From NCBI GenBank assembly GCA_963763885.1, contig CAVXQD010000001.1:992001-1056000 (forward strand): a stretch of 64,000 nucleotides of DNA. Reading direction: 5' to 3'. The position numbers and the translations under genes are program-made. The notes beneath the pieces were generated by a model. The model was given only the letters and a program-made list of their open reading frames with translations, was not told the origin of the DNA and did no database searches. Positions 62,744 to 64,000 of this stretch are shown here, piece after piece. The first letter of the stretch is position 1, and each line of letters starts with the position of its first letter. The stretch is from JANNBN01 sp963763885. Lineage in GTDB: Bacteria > Actinomycetota > Acidimicrobiia > Acidimicrobiales > JANYDT01.

Positions 62744-63793
62744 GTGCTTCCAGCGATCTCATCTGAAAACCATCAGGTTGGCCACGCTGCGCGTCATCAC
62801 CTCGCACGGTTGACGAAGCCCGTGGGCTCGCTCGGTCGGGTTGAAGCCCTCGCCACACGTTTGGCATCGATCGCGGGACAGGTTCCGGCACCACTGCTGA
62901 CCCACCCGACGCTCGTCGTTTTCGCCGGCGATCACGGAGTTGTGAGTGAGGATGTCACCCACTGGCCTTCTGACGTCACCGCCCAGATGGTAGGCAACTT
63001 CGCGAACGGTGGAGCTGCGATCAACATCATTGCCGAGCAGCTCGGTATCGAACTGGTTGTTGTCGACGTCGGAATTGCAGGCGACGTATCGCATTTAACC
63101 GGCATCCGACATTCCAAGGTGGGTCACGGCACCCGTAACCTCGCAGTCGAGCCAGCTATGTCGAGAGAAGACACGGTCGCAGCTTTCCAAGTGGGCCTCG
63201 ACATCGCATTCGAGCTCATCGACGACGGAAGCGATCTTCTCGCAACTGGCGAGATGGGCATCGGCAACACAACAGCTGCAGCAGCGATCATCTGCATGCT
63301 TACAGACACACCCGCCCAACAGGGCGTCGGACGAGGGACCGGCATTGACGATGCCACCTTCGCCCGCAAGGTGGCGGTGGTCAACCTGGCCATCGATCGT
63401 GTGCGTCTCACCGACGCAGACCCAGAAGATCCATGGGTCGTTCTCTCGGAGCTGGGCGGGTTCGAGATAGCGGCATTGGCTGGGTTCGTGATCGGTGGGG
63501 CATCACGATCGGTGCCGGTTGTCCTGGACGGGGTAAACACCCTTGCTGCCGCGATGATTGCAGATCGGTTGGACCAAAATCTGCGCCATCACCTGATCGC
63601 CGGACACCGATCAACCGAACCAGCGGCAAGTCTGGCCTTGGACCATCTAGACATCGATCCAATTTTGGAACTCGACCTTCGTTTGGGCGAGGGCACCGGA
63701 GCAGCAATGGCAATTCCTTTGGTTCAGGTGGCGGCCGCTGTGATGCAGCGCATGGCTACTTTCAACTCCGCCGGCGTCACCGACAAGACCTGA
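62744..63793 (+). CDS. cobT: Nicotinate-nucleotide--dimethylbenzimidazole phosphoribosyltransferase CobT
   Basis: CobT activates the lower ligand of cobalamin. The 349 aa product from GTG 62744 has KPVGSLGRVE, VVFAGDHGVVSEDVTHWP, LLATGEMGIGNTTAAAAI and a C-terminal LRLGEGTGAAMAIPLV with the catalytic Glu. No other cob genes are in the window and no B12-box riboswitch is seen upstream. Its product would support cobalamin enzymes such as QueG. Confidence 0.95.
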   Translation: MLPAISSENHQVGHAARHHLARLTKPVGSLGRVEALATRLASIAGQVPAPLLTHPTLVVFAGDHGVVSEDVTHWPSDVTAQMVGNFANGGAAINIIAEQLGIELVVVDVGIAGDVSHLTGIRHSKVGHGTRNLAVEPAMSREDTVAAFQVGLDIAFELIDDGSDLLATGEMGIGNTTAAAAIICMLTDTPAQQGVGRGTGIDDATFARKVAVVNLAIDRVRLTDADPEDPWVVLSELGGFEIAALAGFVIGGASRSVPVVLDGVNTLAAAMIADRLDQNLRHHLIAGHRSTEPAASLALDHLDIDPILELDLRLGEGTGAAMAIPLVQVAAAVMQRMATFNSAGVTDKT

Positions 63794-64000
63794 CATAACC
63801 CGACCTTTGTTCGCTGGTCGTCGTTGTTGAGCCACTCTTGACGACACAACCTGCTCATGACCCGCTAAGGTTTCGTCCGCCCGGACCCCCGGTTGACTGT
63901 TTGCAGGGAATTTTCCCCTGAGGACAGTTATGTACATGAAGTAGTTGCTTTGCTTTGCCCTCGGTTGGCGTGACGGCCCCAGCTGAACGTTGAATCAAGC
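63794..64000. other. Right-edge intergenic sequence
   Basis: No gene is supported in these 207 bases. A short palindromic CAGGGAATTTTCCCCTG lies near 63903, and a TTGACT hexamer precedes it (about 63893), but no matching -10 element stands at normal spacing. Confidence 0.4.

Overview
The window looks like a chromosome segment of a high-GC actinobacterium, most probably class Acidimicrobiia. The support is a WhiB protein, a long FtsL/FtsI pair, a PimB'-like mannosyltransferase locus, DUF222/HNH and DUF3501 genes, a meso-diaminopimelate-type MurE (DNPR motif), frequent GTG starts and actinobacterial LexA-type boxes. The class assignment is inference. No phage, plasmid, CRISPR array or intact transposase was seen.

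Layout. (1) 1-12296, minus strand: division and cell-wall (dcw) cluster mraZ-rsmH-ftsL-ftsI-murE-murF-mraY-ftsW-murC-murB, almost every junction being an ATGA or GTGA overlap. murD and murG are absent from their usual places. (2) 12473-18218: 6-phosphogluconolactonase, a NadD-like nucleotidyltransferase, an aldo/keto reductase, enoyl-CoA hydratase, a lipoate-ligase-like protein, and a DEAD-box helicase with a repetitive Lys/Ala tail and a frameshift in motif VI. (3) 18219-24483: a repeat-rich accessory patch with a tandem array, a DUF222/HNH gene broken by a short insertion, a TAP-like hydrolase, an intact HNH gene, a serine hydrolase and a MITE-like element with 20-bp terminal inverted repeats. 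(4) 24484-30304: acyl-CoA dehydrogenase, then a MoxR-DUF58-transglutaminase operon. (5) 30310-41155: DNA polymerase IV, Nudix, YbaK, inositol monophosphatase, PPi-dependent phosphofructokinase, glycerol kinase, acyltransferase, TetR regulator and ROK glucokinase. (6) 41226-44462: START-like protein, PimB'-like glycosyltransferase, QueG and a cysteine-motif small protein. (7) 44539-50355: GH63-like glucosidase, a DEDD-exonuclease/UvrC-like nuclease behind two LexA-type boxes, trpD and whiB. (8) 50603-53751: an oxidative-stress-like module of Fur/PerR-type regulator, rubrerythrin, CCG-domain Fe-S protein and DUF3501. (9) 53817-63793: Nudix, a membrane protein, a membrane-anchored molybdopterin oxidoreductase, RNase P RNA, a frameshifted FAD monooxygenase, a beta-hydroxyacid dehydrogenase, a cytochrome P450, a membrane protein of unknown function, nucleoside hydrolase and cobT.

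The least explained signal is a family of short dispersed repeats between 18.2 and 24.5 kb. Copies share the core CGGAGGGATCGGAG or variants of it. One lies in a 163-175 bp element with terminal inverted repeats, one interrupts the HNH motif of a DUF222 gene, and one lies between two copies of the 3' end of an acyl-CoA dehydrogenase gene. Other signals worth following are the paired LexA-type boxes, a perfect 19-bp operator-like palindrome and a G-quadruplex motif around the PerR-rubrerythrin genes, and 11-bp iterated repeats before the Fe-S/DUF3501 operon. Two single-base frameshifts could be assembly errors.
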